From Doris montereyensis (taxonomy: Eukaryota; Mollusca; Gastropoda; Nudibranchia; Dorididae): 64,000 nt of DNA. The notes beneath the pieces were generated by a model that made no database searches, was not told where the DNA came from, and was given only the letters and a program-made list of their open reading frames with translations. The position numbers were made by a program, and so were the translations under genes. Shown one piece after another: positions 1 to 13,829 of the stretch (positions are counted from its first letter, which is position 1; each line of letters starts with the position of its first letter). The stretch spans positions 83,501 through 147,500 of the forward strand of contig JAXRKP010000817.1 in NCBI GenBank assembly GCA_037039925.1. Direction: 5' to 3'.

Positions 1-1037
<1,037 letters not shown>

Positions 1038-1451
1038 GTTGTCGCCCAAGCCTTAGCCCCTCTTATCCCTTTGTCACATCTTCCTTCTTCACACCTTCGA
1101 TCGATCGATTAGGCCCGGGGTTTTATGAGTCGATGAGAGGAGCGCGTTCAGACTTTGATGATTGCAAAGGTCAGCTAGTGAGCCTCCCTGTCTTCCGCTC
1201 CCTCCGTTCGTCATGTCCTCTACCCCTTCCACTTTCACCCTCCGTTTTCATCGTACTTGTCCTTGTCTTCTCGTCTCGTCCGTTTGCCATTCCCGCTTGC
1301 GGTCAATGTATTGTAGGAGGGACGTTTAGAATGGACAGTTAGGGTCGTGATGAGCTGTCGACCAGCCCGGGCTACGCCCTGACAGTATCGGACATGGTCG
1401 GGTTGTGAGATTGGAAGACAATTCCATCATGTTTGTTGTTGTCTCCTTATA

Positions 1452-1775
1452 ATGGGGGACTCAGTAGTCCAGAGGCAAGGTGTCGGCCTCTCAACCAAAA
1501 GGTAGTGGATTCGAGCCCCGTCGATGGTTGAACATTTTCCCCGAGAATTTTCGAGCAAAATCCCCGCCCCCGCCCCGGTCCAGGTGGACGGATCGACACC
1601 TATTCCAATCGGAGACGTACGATAAGAAGGAGGTCCCGTGTGCAGATAACAACACTTTGTACACGTTAAAGATCCATTGGCTGTTCACAGGGCAGTCCGG
1701 GCAAGATTAAAAATCCTACCAAAACTTCCGATATCACCTTAGTTGTGGATGTGGGTAAATCATATCAAATCAGAT
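1452..1775 (+). mobile_element. tRNA-derived SINE, family B, near full length
   Basis: The head reads 'gtagtccagaggcaaggtg', followed by a pol III box-B-like 'gattcgagccccg' and a body that includes a run close to 'gataagaaggaggtcccgtg'. It ends in 'gttgtggatgtgggtaaatc' and an AT-rich (tcaaa)n-like tail. The same body recurs near 9.2, 24.2, 34.9 (reverse), 59.6 (reverse) and 61.6 kb (reverse), which defines the family. Transcription by RNA polymerase III is inferred from the tRNA-like head; mobilisation by a LINE is the family norm. Confidence 0.8.
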
Positions 1776-1834
1776 CGAAAGTCTCTTATGAAGCAAATAA
1801 GGAGCGACGGCCTCAACTCTGCACATTGTGTTGG

Positions 1835-1960
1835 TGTGTGGTACTGGTAGATATGAATTCTTTCCTTCTACTCTTTCAAATGTTTTCCATCTTGCTGTGT
1901 CCTCCTAATTCACCCAGAGATCACAGCACATGGTGGACAGGATGAATTCTAATGAAATAA
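1835..1960 (+). repeat. Dispersed repeat C copy
   Basis: A pyrimidine-rich part (ttctactctttcaaatg..cttgctgt) is followed by 'aattcacccagagatcac', 'catggtggacagg' and 'aatgaaat'. The same order of blocks occurs at ten other places in the window. Confidence 0.65.
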
Positions 1961-1965
1961 AAAAA

Positions 1966-2565
1966 AAGTTTTAAAAAATGTCTCTTTAATTTGCTATGAT
2001 ATCGCCCCATGTGGTGTACGAGTGAAATTGCAATGAAACAAACAAACGAAATGTACAACATAGTAGTGAGCTTCGTTCTTGAAAAAAAAACCAAGAAAAA
2101 AGATGTGTGGATTTTCCAGTACCGAAATGGTTATGGTAGGCAAGGATTAATGAACGCACCTATACTTCCAGTCAATGACAGTAGTTGATCCATAATAGCC
2201 CCTTCGTGACGTTAATAATTCCCATGATTGTAATTATTAATGATGCCAAAGTGTCTGGACTGACTTTTGCCTTCGTATTTGTAAGGGAATTCTAAGACAC
2301 AATGAACGTAATTATTGTTAGACCATGCAACGCGGGTAATAAATGTAGTTTATCGGACAGAGGAGACAGGCTAGGTCAAATGAAAGGGTGGGGTGGGGCG
2401 GCGTCTCCGTCCTTGTGAAATTTGGAAGTAAGGATGAGTGTACAGTTGTCCATGTCGCTGTGGGTGGGGTGTGTGTTTGGTGAGGTCCCTGTCACTGTCA
2501 CTTGGAGGTGACGTGATCCTGTCCTTTTTTAAAAAAATGGCGGGCATGTCCTCGTAAAGTATGAA
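1966..2565. other. No recognised gene
   Basis: AT-rich unique-looking sequence up to the start of the minisatellite; nothing recognised. Confidence 0.45.
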
Positions 2566-3906
2566 ATGGAAATCGTAGTGGCATGTCCTCGTAGTGTGTG
2601 TGAGTATGAGAGACGGTGTGGCGAAACCGTAGTGTTGTGTGTATGAGTATGAGAGACGTCGCGAAATCGTAGTGTTGTGTGTATGAGTATGAGAGACGTT
2701 GTGGCGAAATCGTAGTGTTGTGTGTTTGAGTATGAGAGACGTTGTGGCGAAATCGTAGTGTTGTGTGTATGAGTATGAGAGACGTTGTGGCGAAATCGTA
2801 GTGTTGTGTGTATGAGTATGGCGACGTTGTGAGAAACGTTGTCGCGAAATCGTAGTGTTGTGTGTATGAGTGAGAGACGTTGTGGCGAAATGGCGTAGTG
2901 TTGTGTGTTTGAGTATGAGAGACGTTGTGGCGAAATCGTAGTGTTGTTGTATGTTGTATGAGTATGAGAGACGTTGTGGCGAAATGGTAGTGTTGTGTGT
3001 TTGAGTATGACGTTGTGGCGAAATCGTAGTGTTGTGTGTATGAGTATGAGAGACGTTGTGGCGAAATGGTAGTGTTGTGTGTATGAGTATAAGAGACGTT
3101 GTTGAAATCGTAGTGTTGTGTGTATGAGAGACGTTGTGGCGAAACCGTATGTATGAGTATGATAAACGTTGTGGCGAAATCGTAGTGTTGTGTGTTTGAG
3201 TATGAGAGACGTTGTGGCGAAATCGTAGTGTTGTGTGTATGAGTATGAGAGACGTTGTTGAAATCGTAGTATGAGAGACGTTGTGGTGAAACCATAATGA
3301 TGAGTATAAGAGACGTTGTGGTGAAATCGTAGTGTTGTGTGTATGAGTATAAGAGACGTTGTGGTTAAAAACCGTAATAAGAGACGTTGTGGTGAAACCG
3401 TAATGATGTGAGTACGAGTATGAGACGTTGTGGTGAAACCGTAGCGATGCTATAAGGACGTGGTTAAACGTTGTGGTATGAGTATAAGAAACCGTTAATG
3501 ATGTGAGTATGAGTATAAGAGACGTTGTGGTGAAACCGTAATGATGTGAGTATGAGTATAAGAGATGTTGTAGTGAAACCGTAATGATGTGAGTATGAGT
3601 ATAAGAGACGTTGTAGTGAAACCGTAGTGATATGAGTATAAGAGACATGGTGAAACTGTAATGATGTGAGTATGAGTATAAGAGACGTCGTCAAATCGTA
3701 GTGATGTGAATATGAGAGACGTTGTGGTGAAATCGTAGTGATGTGAATATGAGACGTTGTGGTAAAATCGTAGTGATGTGAGTATGAGAGACGTGGTGAA
3801 ATCGTAGTGATGTGAATATGAGAGACGTTGAGGTGAAATCGTAGTGATGTGAATCTGAGAGACGTTGTGGTGAAATCGTAGTGCTGTGAGTATGAGTATA
3901 AGAGAC
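2566..3906 (+). repeat. Minisatellite of ~33-45-bp units, two subfamilies
   Basis: More than 30 imperfect tandem units. From about 2580 to 3290 the unit is of the type 'gtgttgtgtgtatgagtatg' + 'agagacgttgtggcgaaatc' + 'gta'. From about 3290 to 3906 it changes to a 'gatgtgagtatgagtataag' + 'agacgttgtggtgaaaccgt' type. Several units are shortened. The minus strand stays open for 425 codons here (2371-3648) as a Thr/His/Ser-rich low-complexity frame; I treat that as a by-product of repetition. Confidence 0.95.
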
Positions 3907-4301
3907 GTCAATCTGGGGTCCTACTTAGGGAATTCCATGTAATCATGGGGTTGCATGTAAAACAGGGCAAGTTCATTCAGCTCTATCGATGAGTCATGAT
4001 GGGGAAAGTAGACAGTGCGCCCCCCCCCCCCCCACACACACTTTTCTCCCCATCTTCCATATCCTCCCTTGTGGGTTCGATGTGCTCGGACACCCAGTCC
4101 AACATTGGCAGGCGGCCATTGTTGACACAGAACCGCTGTTGACACAGCACCGGCCATGGCTAAGTTGCTGTGCTGCCCGCCCCATACACGTGCCGTCCAA
4201 TCCATGTCTCAGTCTAAACGGGGAAGGAATCGTGTCCCTGGTTGTTAGTGACAACACTGAGGTCAGTCTGGGGCTTTTCTTTTCCTGTTTTTGTGTGTGT
4301 A

Positions 4302-4302
<1 letters not shown>

Positions 4303-4369
<67 letters not shown>
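4303..4369 (+). repeat. (GA)n microsatellite
   Basis: About 33 GA dinucleotides, preceded by 'gtgtgtgtaagt'. Confidence 0.95.
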
Positions 4370-4370
<1 letters not shown>

Positions 4371-4559
4371 GTTGGAACAATGGTCAAAGAAAAATCAAGA
4401 CGGCGACAGATAGCTTAAGAGTGCATTGCTTACTTTCACACCGGCAGACAATTACATTGCATATGTATTAAGAAGACAGGTAAGGGAATACACTGGAAAT
4501 TTCTTTTTTCTGCGAAGAAAGTTTGAGACTGAGATTTAATTGATTTGTCTGTCAATTAT

Positions 4560-4780
4560 GGATTGATTTATCGATCGATTCATTATTTGCCGAGAGGGCT
4601 GTGTTCTCGTCTGCCCGACTTTGAAGGACAGCTTTCAAGAGTCGAAGTGACCGCCGCCCGCCGGCGTTGGTCGCGTGAAGTGGCCGCTGGTCGCGGGCCT
4701 CGCTCGCCGTCCCATGTATTGAATAATGTCAAAGGCTATCTCGCAAGGCTCTGCCACGGTCTCGTCTCCCCTGCCTGTTC
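4560..4780. promoter_or_regulatory. GC/CpG-rich patch, possible promoter
   Basis: This stretch (for example 'ccgccgcccgccggcgttgg' and 'gtcgcgggcctcgctcgccg') is far richer in CpG than the AT-rich DNA around it. It could be a promoter or 5' exon, perhaps of the SMARCD gene starting 10.6 kb downstream, but I see no coding match and no proof of transcription. Confidence 0.25.
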
Positions 4781-6372
4781 AACATAGGAAAGGGAGAGAG
4801 GTGCAAGTCCGCTCGACTTTCTTTGTATTGTACACAAGAAGTTGAAGAAGCCAACGGCCATTTCAAGCTGAGGAGACTCGGTGGTGTGCATTGTGTGCAC
4901 TTTTACTTTTAGGTCGTCTGCCCCGTCATAGCCGGTGTGTGGGCCGCCAATAGGCCAATAGAGGTGTCGCTACAAACTGTCCATCCCTTCTGTATTCATT
5001 CTGTGAATTCGTATTGTGGAAATCAGTGTTATTTTTGAGCGTTCGTAACCACCAGTATATATATCTAATCTATGCTGTAACGTGAGAACACCTTACTTCC
5101 TTCCCCCCCTTCTCGTAATAATTACTTGGCGACGTCAACGCTCGGCTTGAACTTGAATGCACCACGAGCACACACGCACGCACACACATACACAGTCACT
5201 GGTGTGCGTATTTTGTATGTGGGTGATGTGTTAATGAGTTAAGCGTAACAACAGTGAAAGGGGTAACCGCGCCTTGCTTTCGCGATCGCAGACAGGCAGG
5301 AGGCATATTGGCTGGACTTATTTCCTTTGCTAATCAGGTACTTGGTTGTTTTCCAATATGGAAGGATATAATAGTAATATAATGCATCGCATGTAATCTA
5401 TATTGGTTGTCCTTTATCATGAGCTTGACTTCTTTGTAGCTGATTTGGCTTTGGTCAATTAAGGAATATTACACATTGCATTATCTAGATCTATTATTAT
5501 TATATTCGAGATCTACTAGATTCTAGATTTTAGATTGTATGGTGTATGATATTTTATTTTGCTTTTGTATTATAAACAATGCTCTTTTCGAAGGCAGAAG
5601 TATGCCTCACTTCAATTATTGTTTCAATCAGTGTTATTGAGAAATACAATTCAGAGGGAAATGTCTTGTGTGAGGTATTATTATACTATGATGAAAAGAT
5701 TTACAGCGAGGTGTATAGAATATATATTGTGAGGTAGAAGTAAAAGGCTTTTGGGTATAATAATAGGATTACTTGGTAAAAAATTTGGCTGCGTTGCTTT
5801 TGTGGTTAATAGGGCCAATATACATTTATTTAAATCTGGCTATTTATTACACTATTTCACTCGACTGAAGCACAACTTGGCAGTTCAACCGTGAAAACTA
5901 AGGACGCTAGTTGTGAGTACTTGCTCTTACTTTTACCTCTGCTCTGCTCCTTTCCTTTGCTCTGTCTGTTGCATGCTCGATGGCAATGACGTAGATATAG
6001 AACTGACCCCCTCAGAATAATAAACCTAAAACCAAAGATCTTTGATAAGATTGCTGGTTGGTGAAGGTTACCTTCATAACATCCCAATTCGATGCATGCC
6101 GATTCATTTTGACTTATTATAGATCTCATCTAGATCTAGTACTAGTTAAGGCCTTAGTCTGGTTTGTCGGTGTATGTGTGTAAATATTTGAAATTTGCAA
6201 TTTGTATTTTATAACATGTACGTGTTCTTATCGTGTATAACACGACAGTCACCAAGACTTGATTGTAGTCATGCAATTGTTTACCGAATGGTCAAGATTT
6301 GCATGGCTGTAGGCTTGTTAATTTAACCCTAGTATATTGCAGCATTTAACATTTAAGTTATTCTAAGTCGGT

Positions 6373-6375
<3 letters not shown>
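4781..6375. other. No recognised gene
   Basis: AT-rich with TAGATCT-type motifs at about 5485-5530 and 6121-6140. No exon-like match was seen. Confidence 0.45.
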
Positions 6376-6621
<246 letters not shown>

Positions 6622-7528
6622 CAGATGGAAATATTGTTTTTTTTATTCAGATGCAAATGGAAGTATTGAGATTGTTTTTTTGTTGTGTTTTTGCACTGCA
6701 AGTGAGTAGACCCCTGTAAAATCAATGAAATCAGCGCATGTTCCTGGGGTTTGTAATTTAAATACCATTCAGACAATTACTGACACAAGGCTGTTATTAA
6801 GAACCCATTGTGTTAAAAAAAAAACATTCTTGTCCTGAATATATTTTTGTATTTCATCCGAAAAGAAGGCACTCTATTCTCCTAACCCCCCCCCCCACCC
6901 CAAAAAAAAAAAATCAGTTCCAAGTCTTTCTTAAAAGAAAAAAGGGAGGAAGTTGTTGATTAGATGTCTGAATAAATATTTTACCAGGTGCTTTGGCAAC
7001 CATTATGATTTTAGTTAATCAACACCCTTTGATTGATTTCAAGGAGGGGTCACCTTGACATTTTGGGGATGCTATTATGTGTGTATTGATTTTCTGTTGC
7101 CAATTCGTGGTGTTGGTAAGCAGTTTCAAACCCCATCTATCTTCATGGCCTTACGTTGTTAATATTCAATGTATTTTTCACATGCTTATTTGATACTGAT
7201 CGTAAATTCCACACACTACATCACCCTTCTGTTGATAATATTATTATTATTATCGTTATCTTTATTATTGATTGTGTGTGTTTATATTATTAGTATGACA
7301 TCCTCATCATTATCATAATCATGATGTAAATCTGTGCAGTGTATTGTTGTCGACACCATGCAACGCTGGAGAACGTGTAGGTGGCTATTGGCCAGCTTTT
7401 TGCTTGTTTTACCCTATCCTATGACAATCCTTCTTATTTTCTCCACTTACCTTTTTGTGTGGTGTTGTATATTATCTGCCCGCAGTCGGGAACGTGGTGT
7501 TCTTTTTTTTTTTGGTTGTTGGAGTGAA
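6622..7528. other. No recognised gene
   Basis: Homopolymer A, C and T runs and ATT-rich sequence (about 7240-7330); nothing coding recognised. Confidence 0.45.
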
Positions 7529-7680
7529 CTGTGGGGGTGGGGTGGGGGGCACTTCTGATAGGTCCTACTTCTTTTCTTTCATTCTTTCACTCATCTTTCG
7601 TCTTGCTGTTTCCTCTTTCTTTATTAATTCACATTTAGATCACTCCTTATGGTGGGCTGGGTAAATTTCAGAGTCGAAAT
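7529..7680 (+). repeat. Dispersed repeat C copy
   Basis: A G-rich start (gggggtggggtggggggc) is followed by 'aggtcctacttcttttcttt', 'ttcactcatctttcgtcttg', 'aattcacatttagatcactc', 'atggtgggctgggtaaattt'. This is one of the more complete copies. Confidence 0.7.
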
Positions 7681-7689
7681 GGGACCTAT

Positions 7690-9213
7690 CCTTGACTTGG
7701 ATTGGGGGGGGGTGTGTCATCATTCAGAGATGACTATATAGTGTGCCAGATTACGAAAGTCCTTCCGCATTATCTTAGCCACTCGACTTAAAGAGGCGTC
7801 GACAATGGCCTTCCCACCCGTCCATCCATATATAATTATGCTATATCTGCTATTTGGAAGAACGCAAGTCAAGCGTTTTGTTTGTAGACTATTCAGTGTA
7901 CAGACACTTATTTTTATGGGCGAGGCGTGACATTTTCAGGAAAGTAACACTCAAGGCAGTCACACATCACACACACACACACACACACATACAGCTGGAC
8001 ACACACAGACGAGATTACTGCTGATGTTGTTTCTGCTGATATCGATTACAATTTCAGGCCTTTCTTTAGATCTGAACAGAGAAAGTAAAAAAAATGAGAC
8101 AAATTTTCATACCGGTTTTGGAAATAATTCTTCGGTCGCTTTTAAAAACGGAAAAATAATTTGTGTGTTCTGGAGCTTGGGAGAGGCGAATTCCTCTAAT
8201 CCCTTCTAACTTTAGCTAATATGTTTTTTCCTCCGATTTTTGTTTGTGTCCGTATAATATGTTTGGTGTATGTCTGACTAGGCGAACATGGTACATACAT
8301 GGGGGCTACTCATAGTATTTAGTATAGAAAGCAAAGTTTTCGCATTGTAAATTTGTATACATACTACAAAGCAATATCTTCGTAGTACTGACGGCTTAAC
8401 ATGTCTGTGTGATAATATTTTCTGATTATCAATTAATTAGTCATGTCTATCCATCGCTACAACAATCCATTGTGTGTCTCCTTATCAATCTAAATGAGTG
8501 TCCCATGCGCTTCTTTTGCGTGGCAACGATGAACCAATGGTTGACATTTGACTTACGCCGTCGAATCTAGGATTGGAATCGAATATTGGCAATGCTACGT
8601 CATTTTTGGAAGAGGGGGGGCAGCCTGATACGCATTTCTCTACTCAACCAAGGTGTAAATGGGTTCCTTTGGTTCTAGCATCAGCTAGGGAGTAACACCT
8701 GCGGTATATTGGCGTCCTGCCACTGAGGCGTTGTGTTATTAGGTGTTCCAATTTACATCATAGAATCTGAGATAAGCTATAAAGTGCGTTTTTGTTGTTG
8801 CTTTTGTCTATTTGGCGGGGGGGGGTGTTGGCTGAATTACTAATAATTTGCATTTATGTTCGTATACCTGCTTCTGACTGTCAATATATTGTCTACCATC
8901 TTTTTTTTTCCTTAATTCATCGTTGTGCGTTGTGTAATGTAAGTGTTTGCAGGAGTAAACCTTTAATTGTGTTGCTATTGTCCGTAAGACCTGTCGTAGA
9001 ATCGATCTGTCTGCAGGAATGGAATGCCCGCTTGAGAGAGAGGAGGAGGAAATCTTCTGCCTGATTGTTTAGTCTGTTGAGGGGCTTGGATTGCTCCTTG
9101 GTCCTGTTGCCAGTTAGGTGGTTTGCCAGGTGGTCATGTTGGATTTGTTGGAACTTCCGGGAATAGGCTCACGCTTTGTGCTTGTTGCTTTGTCAGCGCG
9201 GTGGTCGCGATCT
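7690..9213. other. No recognised gene; short CA repeat
   Basis: A (CA)n run lies at about 7968-7990. A fragment at about 8625-8760 ('aaggtgtaaatgggttcctt', 'ggcgtcctgccactgagg') weakly recalls the body of SINE family A. Nothing else is recognised. Confidence 0.4.
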
Positions 9214-9545
9214 TGGGAGAACTCGGTAGTCCAGAGGCAAGGTGTCGGCATCTCAACCAAAAGGCAGTGGGTTCGAGTCCCGCCAACGGTTGAACAATTT
9301 TCTTGAGTATTTTCGAGCAACACCCCCCCCCCGGGTCCAGGTAGGTGGATCGACGCCTAGTCCCATCGGAGACGGGCGATAAAAAGGAGGTCCCATGTGC
9401 AGATAACAGCACTCTGTGCACGTAAAAGATCCCAGACCCTTGGCTGTTAACAGGGCGGTCCGAGCAAAATGTAGAATCCTACCAAAAATCCCGAGATCAC
9501 TTTAGTTGTAGATGTGGGTGAATGAAATCAATTTTATTTTTTTTA
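9214..9545 (+). mobile_element. tRNA-derived SINE, family B, near full length
   Basis: Head 'cggtagtccagaggcaaggt', box-B-like 'gggttcgagtcccgcc', a C-rich spacer, then 'gtccaggtaggtggatcgac', 'aaaaaggaggtcccatgtgc', 'cttggctgttaacagggcgg' and 'gatcactttagttgtagatg'. Ends in an AT-rich tail. It serves as a good family reference copy. Confidence 0.85.
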
Positions 9546-9614
9546 GTTACGATCTTGGGAAGATCATCGAGCCGTTTCTGTGGCTGTTCTCCTTACCGTG
9601 TCCTCCCGTCTATG

Positions 9615-9738
9615 GGTGGCTGGCGTGGGATTTACTGGTAGGAGCTCATACTTCTTTCACTCTTTCGACTGTCTTTCCCTTGCTGTTTATTCACCCTGAG
9701 ATTACCGCATGTTGTGGACAGGGTACAAAACAATGAAA
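9615..9738 (+). repeat. Dispersed repeat C copy
   Basis: Blocks 'ggtaggagctcatacttctt', 'tcactctttcgactgtcttt', 'ttcaccctgagattaccgca', 'tgttgtggacagggtac', 'aatgaaac'. It lies directly 3' of a SINE B copy. Confidence 0.7.
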
Positions 9739-9744
9739 CAAGTC

Positions 9745-11670
9745 CTCCCATCGGGCTCGTGGGCGAAGTCTCAACGTTTGAATCATTTGTATTTATATAA
9801 TACTAATAATAGCAGAGTTAGGTCAGTTTTCTTTACATAGATCAATGTGAACGACAGAAATGCGTACGCACCCTGCTACAGCAGAGAAGGATATCGTCAG
9901 GATGACGTCCACAAGCAGTGGATATAGAAGATCTTTATACGTCTAGCCAGCGGAAGCGGAAATAGGATGCAAAGTCAGCGAGACGGCAGCATTGTGTGTG
10001 TGTGAACAGTGCATGTGTATATACTCGTGATCCAGCTTTTTTCCGTCTCTAGTACTTCAACGATTATTTTTTTAAAATTAGATTTGTTTTAATATATTCG
10101 AGTCTTGTCAAGTCAATCTCGTATGTTCTCTTGAGAAGGAGGAGGGGTTCCTTCTCTTTTTTTTTAGAAAAGTGTAGGGAGACAGGGCTCAACTCGTGCA
10201 TGTCTTCGCCGTCAGTGTTAGCTGTGTATTGCACGATTACCGTCACCCATGTCACGGTATCTAACACAGAAATGGGGCTTTCATATATGTGTAGTTGCTT
10301 GAACAATCTGACTGACAGTTTTGTGTTTTACTAGATCTAGATCTACTTAAGATTCTTGACGCTCTCTCCATCATGCCTTTTATTGTGTTTCTCACGTAAC
10401 CGCAACCCAAGCTTTTGTTGTCATTTTCAATAAGTCCTCAGACAATGTTCGAGGTCGATTTCGTTTTGGTGTTGTTGCTGTAGAGTAGAGAACCGAGCCA
10501 ACAGATGTTGTCTCCACCCCCCCCCCCCCCCACATGAGAAGAAACAAATACATGTACATGTTGTTGTTTTTTCAACATTTTAAATGTACCAAATGAAACT
10601 GCAAAAAACATAATTATATTCTGGTCTATCTTTATAATTATCATTTATAACCTTAGCAGTTCTGTGTACATGTGTGGTGTGGAATGTAAACTTGAATGTA
10701 TTGTTTTAACTATCTTTCATTTTATTACATTGGATACATTTTTTACAACAGTTTGAATCTTGTTTCAATAATTGTGTTTTTTGTTGGGGTTTGTTGTTTG
10801 TTTGTTTTGGTTTTTTTGGGGGAGGGGTTCAATTGTGTTCGGGGTGTTAGGGGCCTTTCTTCCTCTTATGTTCCACCCTTTTCGTAATTGGGCTCCAACA
10901 TCCATGAAAAGGCTTATAATCTATATATATTTATATAAAATATATATATCTAATCCATATGTATCACTCACGACAACTTTTTTCAGGCAACACCAACATG
11001 AAAACGAAAGAGAGCAGCAGTAAGTAATCGACTATTTGCGCCTATATGATAATATACAGTGTGTTGTTGTGTCCAATTTCTAAACCTCTAGATCTACCTT
11101 CTCTACCTAGCAAGTGCCTTGGTGCAGTATTCATTGTACATGCCTCCTTCTTTATATTATTTTATTTTGCTGTGTGTTACATCCAACGTGAACGAAGCAA
11201 TGTCTAGCGAGAAATCAAACAAGAAGCTAGCAGCATGGATAGTTACATATAAATGTATATATGTGTGTTGTTGCTGTTGTTATTTGTCAACGCTTCGATG
11301 CAATACATGTGTAGATAGAGTAATAGTTAAGATTTATGCCTAAACATACACGAGTCTTCTTACTGAAAATTCGACACTGGGAATTGAGTATTATAATACA
11401 TGTATAGTATAGTGCCTACTTACCGCATGTTATCAGTGGTCATGACTAGAACATTCATAACCTGAACTCTCCAGTGGTTGCATTTATAACCAATGAACTC
11501 CCCAGTGGTTGCATCAATCAATGAAAATGCTCTGTGGTGCTTTTCGAATATTGTCAGATCTACGACACGACGTGTTTGAGTTTGATTTATTATAGTCGTA
11601 GAATTAAAAATTCATTACCCCTGAACTTGAGTTCCTTTACTAGTACATATGCTATTATTATTGTAGATCG
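9745..11670. other. No recognised gene
   Basis: Contains a poly-C run near 10507-10521, TAGATCTAGATC near 10333-10345 and TA-rich stretches near 10920-10950. No protein match was seen. Confidence 0.45.
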
Positions 11671-11675
11671 TTTCA

Positions 11676-11805
11676 TGGTAGGTGTATGGTATGTGGGCGG
11701 TGGGAGGGGCGTCAGCGATAGTGATGATAGGTCTTCCACCTCATTTCTTTTCACTCTTGCACATCGCTATTCTATTCTGAACTCACCTGAGATCCCCGCA
11801 TAATT
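11676..11805 (+). repeat. Dispersed repeat C copy
   Basis: G-rich 'gggcggtgggaggggcg', then 'gataggtcttccacctcatt', 'ttttcactcttgcacatcgc', 'aactcacctgagatccccgc'. It is the diverged, 3'-shortened form. Confidence 0.6.
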
Positions 11806-12414
11806 ATAGTTATACGGGACATATTATTGCAATGAAAGAACGTAGCTTGTACTTGTACGTTTCAGTGTGTATGTCAAACTGTACTTGATGCAATTTTGAC
11901 ACAGAAAACACCTCTCGAGGACGGAGTTTGAAAGTGAGCAGCACTCTTGTGATGTCTAGATTACTTTTCAATGTTTTCTTGATAAAAGTGGTACAAAGAG
12001 TAGTTTGACTGACAACTTTTTTTCGTCTTTGACTCGTGGTATATATTTTTTTTTTTTTTGGAAAGAAAATCTTAAAATCAATGCTCGGTTCGTTCCTTGT
12101 TGCTTTACAATATATATACTTTTTGTTGCATTAGAATGTCTGTATGCATTGTCCATGCCACCTTGTGTGTGATCGATTTTGACATGGCATCGCTCAAGTG
12201 GTGTTTGTGTCCTTGCTTTGTGAACATGAAGACATCAATTCCTGTCTTTTGTGCTTTTGCCCATCCCTTGTTTTTTCGTTGTTTGTATATTATATTATAT
12301 TTTATTTTATTATTGTGTGACCTCTTTCCATTTTGACGTCTTCCTGCATGTCCATGTAGGGAGGGGATGTGGGGGTGGATAGATGGCGGGTGCTGCTGAT
12401 TCCTCTTGATGCGT

Positions 12415-12492
12415 GGGGACTCGGGTAGTCCAGGGGAAGGTGTCGGCAACTCAACCAAAAGTAGTGGGTTCGAGCCCCGCCAACGGTTGATA
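12415..12492 (+). mobile_element. SINE family B, head fragment
   Basis: 'tcgggtagtccaggggaagg', 'tcggcaactcaaccaaaag' and box-B-like 'gggttcgagccccgccaacg' are present. The body is missing: repeat C follows directly. Confidence 0.75.
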
Positions 12493-12499
12493 TTTTATT

Positions 12500-12650
12500 G
12501 TTGTGGGTTATTTTTGGGTGTGTTGGTAGACAGCGGTTATTGGTAAGTCCTACCTTTTTCTTCTTTCACTGTTTCGCTCATCTTTTATCTAGCTTTTCGT
12601 AATTCACCTCGATATCACAACAATGGTGGATAGGGTCAATTTCAATAATA
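12500..12650 (+). repeat. Dispersed repeat C copy
   Basis: 'ggttattggtaagtcctacc', 'ctttcactgtttcgctcatc', 'aattcacctcgatatcacaa', 'caatggtggatagggtcaat'. It follows a SINE B head without a gap, like the arrangement near 9.6 kb. Confidence 0.7.
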
Positions 12651-13159
12651 CAAAAGTCCTGGGTTGTTTTGTTGGGGTTTTTTTTGTTTCTTTGGAATTT
12701 TTTGGTGGTTTTTTTCCTTCTTTTTTTAAAATTTTGTAAGGAGGTGTTTTCTTTAGATGTTGAGTTTGGTTTTCGTATAGGGATGGTGATGGGTTGGGGT
12801 TTTTTTTTGGATGGGGGTATTATTTTTTTTGGGGGGGGTGGTGTTTGGGTTTTTTCTTGTTAAATAATCTGCTTCGAATTTGATTGTTCACCAGAGAATC
12901 CATTTGGGAGGATCATAATAGTCAGAAGTAGGAAAAGTTGGTTGCCTTTTGAATATTCATCACTCTTTGTTTTGCTTCCTGCTATCCATTTTACCTTATT
13001 TGATCCGATTTGCTTACGTTCTTATCCTTATCGTTACATTTTTAAAGTTTCACATTGATGTCTACAACTACAACGAAATGTTCAAAAATATGATGAAAAA
13101 GTTTTTTAAAATTTCTGCCAAGAGTGATAGCAGCCTGTAACAGCTTTTGGGGGGGGGGG

Positions 13160-13262
13160 GGGAGACATGGTGGTCAGGGGTAAGGTAGCAGCCTGTCAAG
13201 CAAAAGGTCATGGGTTGATGCTCCAACAGATTGAACAAACTTCTCCTCTTTTGTTTTTCAGG
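13160..13262 (+). mobile_element. Diverged SINE B-like head
   Basis: 'gacatggtggtcaggggtaa', 'cctgtcaagcaaaaggtcat' and 'gggttgatgctcc' resemble the SINE B tRNA-like head with several changes. It is preceded by a G homopolymer (13148-13162). A similar variant lies at 52167. Confidence 0.5.
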
Positions 13263-13539
13263 CAAAAAGTCGTTTTTGATATATATAGGTTACCCAATAA
13301 TTTGAATGTGTCGACTTGAATATTTCACACTGCTTACTACAAATCTGAAACACATCTGGCTTTTTTGTTTATCTCTGATTGTTACCATTGACATTGCATT
13401 AGTTGTGCTATATGCAGTTTTCATAATTTGCTTTATTTCAGTTTTTCATAAAACTTGTTTGAAGGCAGTCTGTGTTGCATTTTCTCACTGTATCCCCAGC
13501 ATTGACATAAGGCATTAGAGATTCACATCTAGATTTTAG

Positions 13540-13650
13540 CTGTTACAGTGTGTTTTCATCTTGCCGTTTCCTTCACAACTTACCCTGAAATCACTGCCAA
13601 TGGTGGGTGGGGTAGACTGCAGTGAATTTTAACAAAACAAGCAAATCATT
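13540..13650 (+). repeat. Dispersed repeat C copy, 3' part
   Basis: 'catcttgccgtttccttcac', 'aacttaccctgaaatcactg', 'ccaatggtgggtggggtaga', with 'aatttt.aacaaaacaa' at the end. Confidence 0.6.
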
Positions 13651-13829
13651 CATCGTATTTGAGTTTTTTCATGGCTTTTTTGTTTTGTTGTTCTGCCCCT
13701 GCACCTCCCTGACTGTTAGTGTTAGTTATCTTCCCTATTTGAAAGCATGTGTATATATATAGTATAGTGTATGACAGAGCGTCCATAAACTGTCAGATTT
13801 AACAAAAAATTAATGTGGACAGCGTTCTG

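Noticed and set aside
2371..3648. 425-codon minus-strand ORF
   Set aside because: It lies almost wholly in the minisatellite, is Thr/His/Ser low complexity, and a parallel frame is also open for 265 codons.
8024..8209. 61-codon ORF with hydrophobic start (MLFLLISITISGLSLDL)
   Set aside because: Looks like a signal peptide, but there is no family match, splice support or conserved context; chance ORFs of this kind are common.
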